A stretch of DNA of 64,000 nucleotides from an uncultured Dorea sp. (GTDB taxonomy: Bacteria; Bacillota; Clostridia; Lachnospirales; Lachnospiraceae), in assembly GCA_910579925.1 (NCBI GenBank), contig CAJTVY010000010.1:1-64000 (forward strand). The letters are read 5' to 3'. Positions 52,032 through 60,652 of this stretch are shown here, piece by piece. Both the position numbers and the translations under genes were made by a program. Numbering within the stretch: position 1 is the stretch's first letter; the number at the start of each line of letters is the position of its first letter. A model generated the notes under the pieces. The model was not told the DNA's origin. It was given only the letters and a program-made list of their open reading frames with translations, and ran no database searches.

Positions 52032-53279
52032 ATGGAAAAACCATTAATTAGTGTAATAGTGCCGATTTACATGATTGACCATTATGTGGGCATTTGCATA
52101 GAAAGCATTATCAATCAGACATATAAGAACCTTGAAATTATCCTTGTAGATGATGGCGGAAAAGATAGATGTCCGGAAATCTGTGACCTATATGCTTCCA
52201 AAGACAGCCGGATCAAGGTAATCCATAAGCCGAATGGTGGACTTGTGTCGGCCAGAAAAGCCGGTCTTCAGCAGTCTGATGGCGCTTACATCAGCTATGT
52301 CGATGGTGATGACTGGATCGGCCCCGGATTTATCGAAGGACTGTACACTGCGGCGGAGACGGGCAACGCCGACATGGTGTGTGCCGGACAGACACGGGAT
52401 TTGTTTTCAAAGTCGGAACATTTCACAAATGCTATTGCTCCGGGGATTTACGAAGGGGAACGCCTAAAGTGGCTTTGGCAGAATATGATTTCCTACGGCT
52501 TGTATTACCGTCCAGGAATCTCAACTTATGTGTGGAACAAGCTGTTTAAGAGGGAGGTTCTTCTCTCTTTGCAGTCAGCTGTAGATAACAGGCTTAGTAT
52601 TGGTGAGGATGGCGCAGTTACTTATCCTGCACTTTTAAGTTGTTCTCGTGTGGCGGTGGTTGAGAATGTGGCTTACCACTATCGGCAACGAGAAGACTCC
52701 ATGCTGAAGCAGAGTGCTGGCTATAGCTCTGAGGCTCAGAAACTCCGATATCTGTACAACTACATGATGAAATGGGCATCGAGAACAGATCCAGAACTGA
52801 ACATCAAATCGCAGGTAACTGATTATGTTCTTTCCATTGCACTGATGCGGTCGGGAGGGAGGCTTTTGCAGGATGATTTCTCTACTTTTGATACTGCTTA
52901 CTACGGAAAGGATGTCGTGATCTATAGCGCAGGGACCTTTGGTCAGCAACTTGTGAACCGATTCAACGAGACCGGTCATTGTAATGTGGCCGCATGGATT
53001 GATGACGATTACTGGGAATATCGGAGGTGCTGTCTTGACGTTGATCCGGTCGAGTCCATAACGAGTTTGCCTTACGATTATGTTCTCATAGCCACAGTAG
53101 ATGGGATGGTAGCGGAAACGGTAGAGAAAAGATTATTGGATCTTGGCGTAAGCAAAGAGAAGATACTAACAGTCACGGTTCCGGAGGTTAAGGTGCAGCT
53201 TGTAGACCGCTTCCTGGATGTTGACGTGATCAAGGCAGAAGAAGCAAAGAGAAAGCGTGAGGTATTGTCACATGCATGA
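52032..53279 (+). CDS. Family 2 glycosyltransferase with C-terminal Rossmann-like domain
   Basis: A 415-residue protein. The GT-A domain (about 1-250) has V-I-V-P-I-Y, V-D-D-G-G-K-D-R and the D-G-D-D metal motif. After a helical stretch, residues about 295-390 form a separate domain beginning D-V-V-I-Y-S-A-G-T-F-G-Q-Q, like the nucleotide-binding appendages on some glycan transferases, with Y-V-L-I-A-T-V-D. It overlaps the MBL-fold gene. Donor and acceptor sugars are unknown. Confidence 0.87.
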   Translation: MEKPLISVIVPIYMIDHYVGICIESIINQTYKNLEIILVDDGGKDRCPEICDLYASKDSRIKVIHKPNGGLVSARKAGLQQSDGAYISYVDGDDWIGPGFIEGLYTAAETGNADMVCAGQTRDLFSKSEHFTNAIAPGIYEGERLKWLWQNMISYGLYYRPGISTYVWNKLFKREVLLSLQSAVDNRLSIGEDGAVTYPALLSCSRVAVVENVAYHYRQREDSMLKQSAGYSSEAQKLRYLYNYMMKWASRTDPELNIKSQVTDYVLSIALMRSGGRLLQDDFSTFDTAYYGKDVVIYSAGTFGQQLVNRFNETGHCNVAAWIDDDYWEYRRCCLDVDPVESITSLPYDYVLIATVDGMVAETVEKRLLDLGVSKEKILTVTVPEVKVQLVDRFLDVDVIKAEEAKRKREVLSHA

Positions 53280-54027
53280 TTTCGCAACGAAAGTCCTGAC
53301 AGCGAGAGGAACGAGTGTTTTCTCTGTTGGACAGGCGGGGTTCATCATTAAGAGCAGTAGCGGCCAACTGCTTGCGATTGACCTATACCTCTCTGAATGC
53401 GTAGAGAGAGTTGAAGGAAATTCTGGATTTAAGCGGTTACTGCCGAAAATTCTGGAGTCTGACGAATTGAAATTTGATGTGGTGATTTGCACGCATCCCC
53501 ATCTCGATCATTTTGATATTGATTCCGTACCTGAGATGATGGGCGGTGGCACAAAACTGTACGTTTCTGCGGATTGCGAGAAGCTGGTGAAACAGCTTCA
53601 GATGGAGTATTACTCATCCGCCATAACTTATGTTGGTCCCGGAGACCATCATACAGTCGGAGACTTCGATATCACCTTTGTCAACTGTGACCACGGAACA
53701 GGTGCACCTGATGCAGTAGGTGTTGTGGTAGAGGCAGACGGAAAGACAATCTATGAAGCAGGGGACACTTGCCTGCGGTTGGACCGGATAGAGGAAATTA
53801 TTCAACCGCTGGATGTGCTGATTGCACCGATTAATGGTGCGTTCGGAAACCTGAATGAAGGGGACTGTTCGGTTCTTGCAGAAAATTTAAAACCAGCAAT
53901 TACCGTTCCCTGCCATTATGGAATGTTTGCGTCCCATCACGGTGATGTTGGGAAGTTCTACGAAATTATGTCGTTGAAGAAGCTGCCTTTCCTGATTATG
54001 CAGCAGGGTGAGGAATACAAACTATAA
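53272..54027 (+). CDS. MBL-fold metallo-hydrolase (UlaG-like)
   Basis: A 251-residue protein (ATG 53272, GAGG 10 bases upstream) with T-H-P-H-L-D-H-F-D (zinc ligands), N-C-D-H-G-T, E-A-G-D-T and P-C-H-Y-G-M-F. It belongs to the beta-lactamase-fold hydrolases near UlaG/YfiN, often acting on lactones or phosphodiesters. It lies between glycosyltransferase and ATP-grasp genes, so it may process a nucleotide-sugar side group. The reaction cannot be stated. Confidence 0.83.
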   Translation: MHDFATKVLTARGTSVFSVGQAGFIIKSSSGQLLAIDLYLSECVERVEGNSGFKRLLPKILESDELKFDVVICTHPHLDHFDIDSVPEMMGGGTKLYVSADCEKLVKQLQMEYYSSAITYVGPGDHHTVGDFDITFVNCDHGTGAPDAVGVVVEADGKTIYEAGDTCLRLDRIEEIIQPLDVLIAPINGAFGNLNEGDCSVLAENLKPAITVPCHYGMFASHHGDVGKFYEIMSLKKLPFLIMQQGEEYKL

Positions 54028-54058
54028 GAAACGCAGTGTGCGTAGAGAGGATAAGAAA

Positions 54059-55351
54059 ATGAAGAGCGAATTTGAAGGCAAGAAACTGTTGATCCTTGGT
54101 GGAAATCCTGAGACTATCCCGCTGGTTGAGATTGCAAATAGCTGGGGTATTAGGACTATTGTAGCATCAGCCCGTGATACTGATCCGGCGAAGGCTTATG
54201 CATGGAAAGCCTATACCTATGAAGGCCTGGATACTGGAGCTGTCATTAAGATTGCTGCAGAAGAGAAGGTAGACGGCGTTCTGGTTGGCGTAGCCGATAT
54301 CCTTGTCCCGATGTATTGCAAGGTTTGTGAAGCTCTTGATCTTCCTTGCTATGCCACGCAGGAGATTGTTGATGTATTTGCCTTCAAAGATGTCTTCAAG
54401 GCTACCTGTGAGCGTTATGGAGTTCACGGTATTCCGGAGTTCTACCTTGACGCTGAGATGAAGAGAGAAGATCTTGACAAGATTGTATATCCCGTCATGG
54501 TTAAGCCCGTGGACAACGGCGGTGGTGTAGGTATGACCGTTGCGTATAACGAGGAGGAACTGCGGAAGGGTGTAGAAGTTGCTCTTGAGAACAGCCATTC
54601 CAAACGGTTCATCGTTGAGCGGTATATGCAGTGTGATGATATGGGCATGTACTATACCTTCAAGGATGGTTATTGCTCTGCATCCTGCATTTACGACCGC
54701 TATACCACAGACGAGCAGCCAGGACTGAGCCGTGTTTGCCTTGGCGGTACATATCCTTCCAAACACCTGGATGAATACTTTGAGCGGATGCATCCGAATG
54801 CTCTCCGTCTCTTCAAGGAGATCGGTATCCAGAACGGTGTTCTAATGCTTTCCGGTTTCTATGAGAATGGCGAATTCTATGTATATGATACTGGCTTCCG
54901 TCTCCAGGGCGAAGCTCCGCATCTGCTTATGAAGGCAATTCATGGTTTTGATCAGCGCGAGATGCTTATCCGCTTTGCTCTGACTGGTTCCGAGGGTGAT
55001 ATTGATCTTAAGACTGAGGATGATACGAGACTACGCGGCAAGTGGGCGGCCACGCTCTGGTTTCTGCTGAAAGAAGGCAGGATTGATAAGACTATTGGCC
55101 TTGATGAGTTAGACAAGGATGAACGTGTTGTGGCAAATATCCAGCGTCTGCATGAAGGCGATACAGTCTTGCCTGAGTGGATTGGAAATGAGAAGCAGGT
55201 TCTTACCAGGATGTATCTCGTCTGCAACAGTAAGATGGAACTGGCGGATATGCTGAAGTATTACATGAACACAGTCAAGGTTCTGGACGAGAACGGTAAC
55301 AACATACTCCTTAAGGGATTTGATGTAAACAAGGCTTTGGAACTCCGGTGA
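54059..55351 (+). CDS. ATP-grasp ligase
   Basis: A 430-residue protein (ATG 54059; AGAGG 8 bases upstream). The N-terminal pre-ATP-grasp fold has L-L-I-L-G-G-N-P-E-T-I-P-L. The ATP-grasp core (about 110-310) has V-M-V-K-P-V-D-N-G-G-G-V-G and F-I-V-E-R-Y-M. Such enzymes join a carboxylate to an amine; within a capsule locus it may attach an amino acid or similar group to a sugar. It shares a C/T-ending codon style with its neighbours 53272-56164, unlike the later AT-rich genes. Confidence 0.82.
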   Translation: MKSEFEGKKLLILGGNPETIPLVEIANSWGIRTIVASARDTDPAKAYAWKAYTYEGLDTGAVIKIAAEEKVDGVLVGVADILVPMYCKVCEALDLPCYATQEIVDVFAFKDVFKATCERYGVHGIPEFYLDAEMKREDLDKIVYPVMVKPVDNGGGVGMTVAYNEEELRKGVEVALENSHSKRFIVERYMQCDDMGMYYTFKDGYCSASCIYDRYTTDEQPGLSRVCLGGTYPSKHLDEYFERMHPNALRLFKEIGIQNGVLMLSGFYENGEFYVYDTGFRLQGEAPHLLMKAIHGFDQREMLIRFALTGSEGDIDLKTEDDTRLRGKWAATLWFLLKEGRIDKTIGLDELDKDERVVANIQRLHEGDTVLPEWIGNEKQVLTRMYLVCNSKMELADMLKYYMNTVKVLDENGNNILLKGFDVNKALELR

Positions 55352-55393
55352 CCTCACCTGGAGATCGGACTGGTTGAAAGGAAGGGCACGAGG

Positions 55394-56164
55394 ATGGAAT
55401 TTGAGCGGTTAAAAGATAAGGTAATTGTAATATCTGGCGGTACGAAAGGTGTTGGACGCGCTTTTGCAGAAGTCGCAGGACGAGAAGGTGCTAAGGTTGT
55501 TATCGGTGGCCGCGATGAGAAGGCGGGAAAGGAAGCAGTTAGGAATATCAGAACATTTGGCTCTGATGGTATTTTCGTTCACACTGATTTATTGAAGGTG
55601 GATGACTGTAAGAACCTGTTTGATGCTGGTTATGAGAAATTCGGTAAGATTGATGGATTCTTCAACTATGCCGGTGTGACGCCGGTGAGTCCTCTCGACA
55701 GCTGTGACGAGGAAACCTTTGATTGGGTAACGAGTGTCAACCACAAAGCTGCTTTCTTCTGCTGTCAGAGTGCTGTGAAGTATATGCGCATGAATGGCGG
55801 AGGATCTATTGTCCTCACCGGCTCTGCTCATGCCTGGGGTGGTCAGAAGGATCGCGCTGCGTATGCGATGACAAAGGGCGTTTTAAGAATCCTCAATGAA
55901 CACATTGCTCATCAATACGCAACTGAGCAGATCCGCTGCAACTACCTGACCCTTGGCTGGACGCCAACAGAGGGTGAGGTCAGCCTGCGAATCAGTCAAG
56001 GTGAGAGCGAGGCAGAACTGAGAAAGCGTGCTGGAGAAATTCTTCCGATGGGCCGTATGTGCGAACGCAACGACTATATGGAAGCGTTGATTTACCTAAT
56101 GTCGGATGCTTCGGCAATGATGACCGGATCAACATTCAGACTGACAGCTGGGGAGTATATATAA
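55394..56164 (+). CDS. Short-chain dehydrogenase/reductase
   Basis: A 256-residue NAD(P)-dependent oxidoreductase: S-G-G-T-K-G-V-G-R-A cofactor loop near 15-24, N-Y-A-G (unusual Tyr in N-N-A-G), V-L-T-G-S-A-H-A-W-G and the catalytic Y-A-M-T-K. It probably modifies a capsule building block together with the ATP-grasp and MBL-fold proteins. It ends one base before the acyltransferase gene. Confidence 0.86.
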   Translation: MEFERLKDKVIVISGGTKGVGRAFAEVAGREGAKVVIGGRDEKAGKEAVRNIRTFGSDGIFVHTDLLKVDDCKNLFDAGYEKFGKIDGFFNYAGVTPVSPLDSCDEETFDWVTSVNHKAAFFCCQSAVKYMRMNGGGSIVLTGSAHAWGGQKDRAAYAMTKGVLRILNEHIAHQYATEQIRCNYLTLGWTPTEGEVSLRISQGESEAELRKRAGEILPMGRMCERNDYMEALIYLMSDASAMMTGSTFRLTAGEYI

Positions 56165-56165
56165 G

Positions 56166-56756
56166 ATGGATATGAGAAGGCTATGGAGGACATTCAGACT
56201 TTGGACAAGTAAAGATAGAAGCGAGTATATAAGAAGATCTCATATATTTGCTTCATTTGGAGAACACAGTACTATGTCTTCACGGAAAATACCCCTTTAC
56301 CCGGAGCTGATTAGCATCGGAAATAATGTGAGGCTTGCGGCAAACGTTAGTTTGGTTTCCCATGATATGATTCATGCAATGTTGAATAATATACCTCGAA
56401 ATCCCACGGAAGGGGGTACAACTTATCGTGAATACATGGGCTGCATTAGGATTGACAATCATGTATTTGTAGGAGCCAACAGCACAATTCTTGCGGACGT
56501 TCATATTGGAAGTGACGTAATTATTGGTGCCGGTACGCTGGTAACAAAGGATTTAGAAGGCGGGTTTGTCTATGCCGGTGTACCGGCAAAAAAGATATGT
56601 TCATTTGATGAGTTTGTTGAAAAGAGAAAGTCTTTAGTGAACTATCCTGATACTTATTCGAGAAATGGCGATTCAGTTGAAGCCGATCTTGCTAAATGGT
56701 TGTGGAACGACTTCAATGCAAGAAGGAAACAGAAAGGAGATAGGGCACTTTTATGA
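56166..56756 (+). CDS. Hexapeptide-repeat acyltransferase
   Basis: A 196-residue left-handed beta-helix protein of the CatB/LacA type. Imperfect hexapeptide turns run from I-S-I-G-N-N-V-R-L to V-F-V-G-A-N-S-T-I-L-A-D-V-H-I-G-S-D-V-I-I-G and G-V-P-A-K-K-I. It probably acetylates a sugar. It overlaps the LicD gene by 4 bases. From here the DNA is visibly more AT-rich. Confidence 0.84.
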   Translation: MDMRRLWRTFRLWTSKDRSEYIRRSHIFASFGEHSTMSSRKIPLYPELISIGNNVRLAANVSLVSHDMIHAMLNNIPRNPTEGGTTYREYMGCIRIDNHVFVGANSTILADVHIGSDVIIGAGTLVTKDLEGGFVYAGVPAKKICSFDEFVEKRKSLVNYPDTYSRNGDSVEADLAKWLWNDFNARRKQKGDRALL

Positions 56757-57649
56757 AATCTATTGACATTGAAGCCTTGCATGCTAAACAATACGAAATA
56801 TTGCTTGAGTTTGACAGGGTATGTAAAAAATACGGTCTCACATATTTCCTTGCCTATGGAACCTTGTTGGGTGCGATACGCCATAAAGGCTTTATTCCGT
56901 GGGATGATGACATTGATACTTTAATGCCCTATCAAGATTATGTGAAATTGAATGAGATTCCAAAGAGCGAATGGAAGCACCCCTTCTTTCTCCAAAATAG
57001 TGAAACAGATAAGAATTATTCTCTATGCTTTTCAAAGATTAGAAACTCGCATACTACTCTAATTACGAAGGAACTTGCACATTTAGACATCAATCAAGGG
57101 GTAGATATTGACATATATCCACTGCTAAATCTTGCTGATGATGCGAGTGATAGGAATAAGCAATATTTTCATACAAAGGCCTACATGCTGCTACAGGTTA
57201 ATGAGCCTCCTGTTAATCACGGACGAGTATATTATTTTGCCGGGAAAGCGCTGCTGACGCTTATTCCACGAGGTCTTAAGAGCATATTAAAAGATCGATA
57301 TTTATCGAAAATCACGCAATACAATAATACTCAAAATTGCTATGTGTTGAATGGGAATCTTGAAGTCATGAAACAAGTTTTATCCTCAAAATGGTTTACG
57401 AGAATGGTGGACGAACAATTTGAAAATAAAGAATTTCCCATTCCTAATGGAGCCGTAGAGTGGCTGAGAACGCGATTTGGTGAAAAATATATGGAATTGC
57501 CACCGGAAGAAAAGCGAGGATTTAAACTTAGCACTTTCGTAAGAATTGATTTAGATCATCCATACACCATATATCGAGGAATTGATTACTATAATAATTC
57601 AAAGAGGCGAAAGGTAGAAAACAATAGGTGGGTTGGCAAGGATGGATAA
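56753..57649 (+). CDS. LicD-family nucleotidyltransferase-fold phosphotransferase
   Basis: A 298-residue protein with the LicD core: Y-F-L-A-Y-G-T-L-L-G-A-I-R-H-K-G-F-I-P-W and D-D-D-I-D (about 29-60). LicD proteins move phosphocholine, phosphoribitol or glycerol phosphate from a CDP donor onto glycans. The CDP-glycerol type cytidylyltransferase next to it suggests a glycerol phosphate substituent here. No choline kinase or transporter is visible. Confidence 0.87.
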   Translation: MKSIDIEALHAKQYEILLEFDRVCKKYGLTYFLAYGTLLGAIRHKGFIPWDDDIDTLMPYQDYVKLNEIPKSEWKHPFFLQNSETDKNYSLCFSKIRNSHTTLITKELAHLDINQGVDIDIYPLLNLADDASDRNKQYFHTKAYMLLQVNEPPVNHGRVYYFAGKALLTLIPRGLKSILKDRYLSKITQYNNTQNCYVLNGNLEVMKQVLSSKWFTRMVDEQFENKEFPIPNGAVEWLRTRFGEKYMELPPEEKRGFKLSTFVRIDLDHPYTIYRGIDYYNNSKRRKVENNRWVGKDG

Positions 57650-57723
57650 CGGCATATTTGATATAAATTATGAAAATTCGGTAGTAAAAAAACGCTGCAA
57701 TACGTGCAAAAGGAGATCAGAGT

Positions 57724-58176
57724 ATGAAAAGAGTAATCACATATGGAACATTCGACCTGCTTCATTATGGTCATATAAATCTATTGAGAAGAGCAAAAGT
57801 TCTCGGTGATTATCTGATTGTAGTTATCTCATCTGATGAGTTTAACTGGAATGAAAAGCACAAGAAATGCTACTTTACATATGAGCAGAGGAAGGCTCTT
57901 GTAGAGGCGATACGATATGTCGACCTTGTCATACCCGAGGAGAGCTGGCAACAAAAGCGTACAGATATGCACGAATACCATGTAGACACATTCGTCATGG
58001 GTGATGACTGGCAGGGGAAGTTTGACTTCCTGAAAGAAGAAGGAGTGGAGGTTGTATATCTTCCACGAACACCGGAGATTAGCAGCTCTCAGATTAAGAA
58101 AGATTTGTATGATGCCAACGCCGTGGACGGAGCGGGCAAAGCAAGTCATGATGATATAAATACAGATCCACAGTAA
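57724..58176 (+). CDS. tagD: Glycerol-3-phosphate cytidylyltransferase-like protein
   Basis: A 150-residue nucleotidyltransferase: V-I-T-Y-G-T-F-D-L-L-H-Y-G-H (HxGH motif), K-A-K-type middle, and R-T-P-E-I-S-S-S-Q-I-K close to the R-T-x-G-I-S-T-T signature, with Glu in place of Gly. It makes CDP-glycerol or a similar activated alcohol. It supplies the LicD-type transferase 75 bases upstream. AAAGGAG precedes ATG 57724. The tail past residue 133 is disordered-like. Confidence 0.87.
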   Translation: MKRVITYGTFDLLHYGHINLLRRAKVLGDYLIVVISSDEFNWNEKHKKCYFTYEQRKALVEAIRYVDLVIPEESWQQKRTDMHEYHVDTFVMGDDWQGKFDFLKEEGVEVVYLPRTPEISSSQIKKDLYDANAVDGAGKASHDDINTDPQ

Positions 58177-58215
58177 GCAATTTGTGGAGATAGCTATGAA
58201 AGGCATAATAAGTTA

Positions 58216-59358
58216 ATGAGAATTGATGTTGGGAAATTACTACTCTTAATAGCAATAATTTGTTCTATACTTCCAGGTATTATACCGGAAGTAGTTCTGT
58301 GGGCGTGTTTAACGATTAGTGCATACATATATAGAAATACGATACCGTCCATAATTGGGAAAAGTAGTTATCGTAGATTGTTAGTTGTCGTCATAATGTT
58401 TGTATTACTATTCTCGTTGCAGCTTCGGCATGGCTTATTGCAATCAGATGAAAAATTTAGATTATTTGGTTTAACCAAATGTATAATAGCACCATATATT
58501 ATAGGCATATCTTTTTTCTCCATTTGTAAAGAGCGGTTTGTTTTGAAAACTGTGGCGATTATAACCGCACTTTTCAGCATTGTATATATGATAGCGATTA
58601 TTCTTTCCCGAAATCCAGACGCAGTTAGTTACCAGTTGGGTTCAGTAAATGGTGTTACGGGAGTTGACTTAGTTGTGCTGCCGGCAGTTGTCTATAGCAG
58701 TCAAGATCAATCAAATATAAAGGGCTCAAGTCCATTTTGGAGGTATTCCTATTACACTATTGTGACTGCGCTTGTCATATTAAGCAGCTCTTTTACAGCA
58801 ACAATAGTGTTTGCACTGCAAGTTATTGCTTATATCATGTATTATTTTATTGGGGAGAGAATGAATAAGGCCATAAAAAGATTCTTATTGTTATTATTGC
58901 TTGTCATAATGGCGCTGTCTATATGTATAGCCACAGGGAATATATATATTGATCCCTGGGAATTGCGCACCAGGGTGGGAATATGGAACAATAGTTACAA
59001 TCAGTTTATGGCTGGAGATCGATTTTGCCGGTTATTTGGTACTGGAAATGATATTGTACAGATGATGGCAAACCGACAGGAAGCACATAACGTGTTTTTG
59101 GAAGTTCTATTAATATATGGAATTGTTGGCCTGGTCATCTTTACCGTGTGTTCTTATTTTTCGACTCGGAGAATCATTCAATTATCAAGGGGAGAATCGA
59201 AAAGCATATATATATCAATCGTTTCTTACATAATAATAATAAGTCTGCACCCCTTTTATACAGGCCTTTTCTTATTTCAAATATTGAGCATTACAATAAT
59301 ATTATACCAAGCTGTTTGTAAAACACATATTAGTAACAGACAGATTTCATTACAGTAG
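58216..59358 (+). CDS. Wzy-like polysaccharide polymerase
   Basis: A 380-residue membrane protein with about ten hydrophobic segments and a short outer loop with A-H-N-V-F-L-E-V-L-L-I-Y-G-I-V-G-L, the H-N-x-x-L/F-E motif of O-antigen polymerases and ligases. It joins lipid-linked repeat units at the outer membrane face. Strongly AT-rich. ATG 58216 has no good ribosome binding site. Confidence 0.8.
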   Translation: MRIDVGKLLLLIAIICSILPGIIPEVVLWACLTISAYIYRNTIPSIIGKSSYRRLLVVVIMFVLLFSLQLRHGLLQSDEKFRLFGLTKCIIAPYIIGISFFSICKERFVLKTVAIITALFSIVYMIAIILSRNPDAVSYQLGSVNGVTGVDLVVLPAVVYSSQDQSNIKGSSPFWRYSYYTIVTALVILSSSFTATIVFALQVIAYIMYYFIGERMNKAIKRFLLLLLLVIMALSICIATGNIYIDPWELRTRVGIWNNSYNQFMAGDRFCRLFGTGNDIVQMMANRQEAHNVFLEVLLIYGIVGLVIFTVCSYFSTRRIIQLSRGESKSIYISIVSYIIIISLHPFYTGLFLFQILSITIILYQAVCKTHISNRQISLQ

Positions 59359-59388
59359 TGTTTATCATGTTAAAGGAGTCTTTACAGA

Positions 59389-60555
59389 ATGTTTGATATC
59401 AGAAAACTCAGTGGTTCAAAAAAAATACGAACAGATTGGAATATGGACATGAAATTACTGAGTTCTTTTCCAGAACCAAAGGATGATGTGGACAGAGCAT
59501 TTTTTCAATTTAGGGCTAGAAATGCAGACAAGCCATTAAGAGAATTACTAATAAAGAATATAGTCTCTTTATTTGCTATTCCTGTTTTCATTGTTGCCGG
59601 TATTATCAATGAACTGTTATGTACAAAAAGCAGGCATCACCCAGACGCTGTTTTTCTGCAGATTGATAGTGCAAATGGTAACATTTATCCATATGAGGAT
59701 TTCTTTCCAGAAGAAATTGAAAAGGAGTATCCCGATTTAGTCCATTTACATAAAACGAGTTTTCCAAGTTTATCCAGTGTTGTTATGGGGGGAGAGCCAT
59801 TAAGAATTTGGACTAAAAGTGTAATAAGGCATCCAGTGAATTGTTATTATAACTTGCTTGTGTTAGTCCATCTACTTTCGATTAATGGAGTAATAAAGGA
59901 ATTTAACCCAAAGGCAATAATTAATTATAGAACTGAAGAAGATTCGACTTCAAGTCTCTGCACATTGCTTTGCGAGACAACAGGCAGAGAATATATATGT
60001 TTTATGCATGGAGATTACACATTGGATATCAATGCTTGTTTTTTTAGATTTTCTAAATATTACATTTTTGACGAACGGTATAAAAATTTATTCAAAGCAT
60101 CCAGGTGTGGGGATATGAAATATATAGTATACGCTCCGCCGGGATTTAAGACTTTCAAAGTTAAAGATGATCCGGCATTCGATTATACTTACTACTTTGA
60201 TGGACTGCACGACAATATAGATAGTGTTGTTAATTGTTTGATACAACTAAGCGAAAGAGGTTTTAGATGTACGGCTCGTCCCCATCCACGTTTCTCAAAT
60301 GTGAAGAGAATCAGAGAGTTATTTCAAAATTCAGGATTGGAATTACAAAATAATCTAACGATAGGCATTAAGGATTCCATTGAAAATACAAAATGCGCTA
60401 TTGGTATTGCGTCTACAACATTATCCCAGGCATATTACGCAGGGTGTACAATAGTTATAGATGATATGGCTAATATAAATCTCTATAATGAACTAAAAAA
60501 GAAGCACTCAATAAGTTTGGAAAGGCCTCATTTACTGTTATCCAATATTATTTAA
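59389..60555 (+). CDS. GT-B-like capsule transferase (glycerophosphotransferase/surface polysaccharide type)
   Basis: A 388-residue protein with no clear membrane segment except about 60-85 (L-F-A-I-P-V-F-I-V-A-G). The C-terminal half has C-F-M-H-G-D-Y, T-A-R-P-H-P-R and A-I-G-I-A-S-T-T-L-S-Q-A-Y-Y-A-G-C, similar in layout to TagF-type and polysialyl/Kdo transferases of GT-B fold. It may add glycerol phosphate or a sialic-like sugar. It lies between wzy and wzx, is AT-rich, and follows AAAGGAG. Confidence 0.6.
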   Translation: MFDIRKLSGSKKIRTDWNMDMKLLSSFPEPKDDVDRAFFQFRARNADKPLRELLIKNIVSLFAIPVFIVAGIINELLCTKSRHHPDAVFLQIDSANGNIYPYEDFFPEEIEKEYPDLVHLHKTSFPSLSSVVMGGEPLRIWTKSVIRHPVNCYYNLLVLVHLLSINGVIKEFNPKAIINYRTEEDSTSSLCTLLCETTGREYICFMHGDYTLDINACFFRFSKYYIFDERYKNLFKASRCGDMKYIVYAPPGFKTFKVKDDPAFDYTYYFDGLHDNIDSVVNCLIQLSERGFRCTARPHPRFSNVKRIRELFQNSGLELQNNLTIGIKDSIENTKCAIGIASTTLSQAYYAGCTIVIDDMANINLYNELKKKHSISLERPHLLLSNII

Positions 60556-60652
60556 TACGGGCAATTAAGGACCTGATCAGTAGGTATAGAAATAAAACAG
60601 CAAACTTGGAGCAAGTAAGAGATTCATTCATTTAAATAGGCGGAGAACAGAG

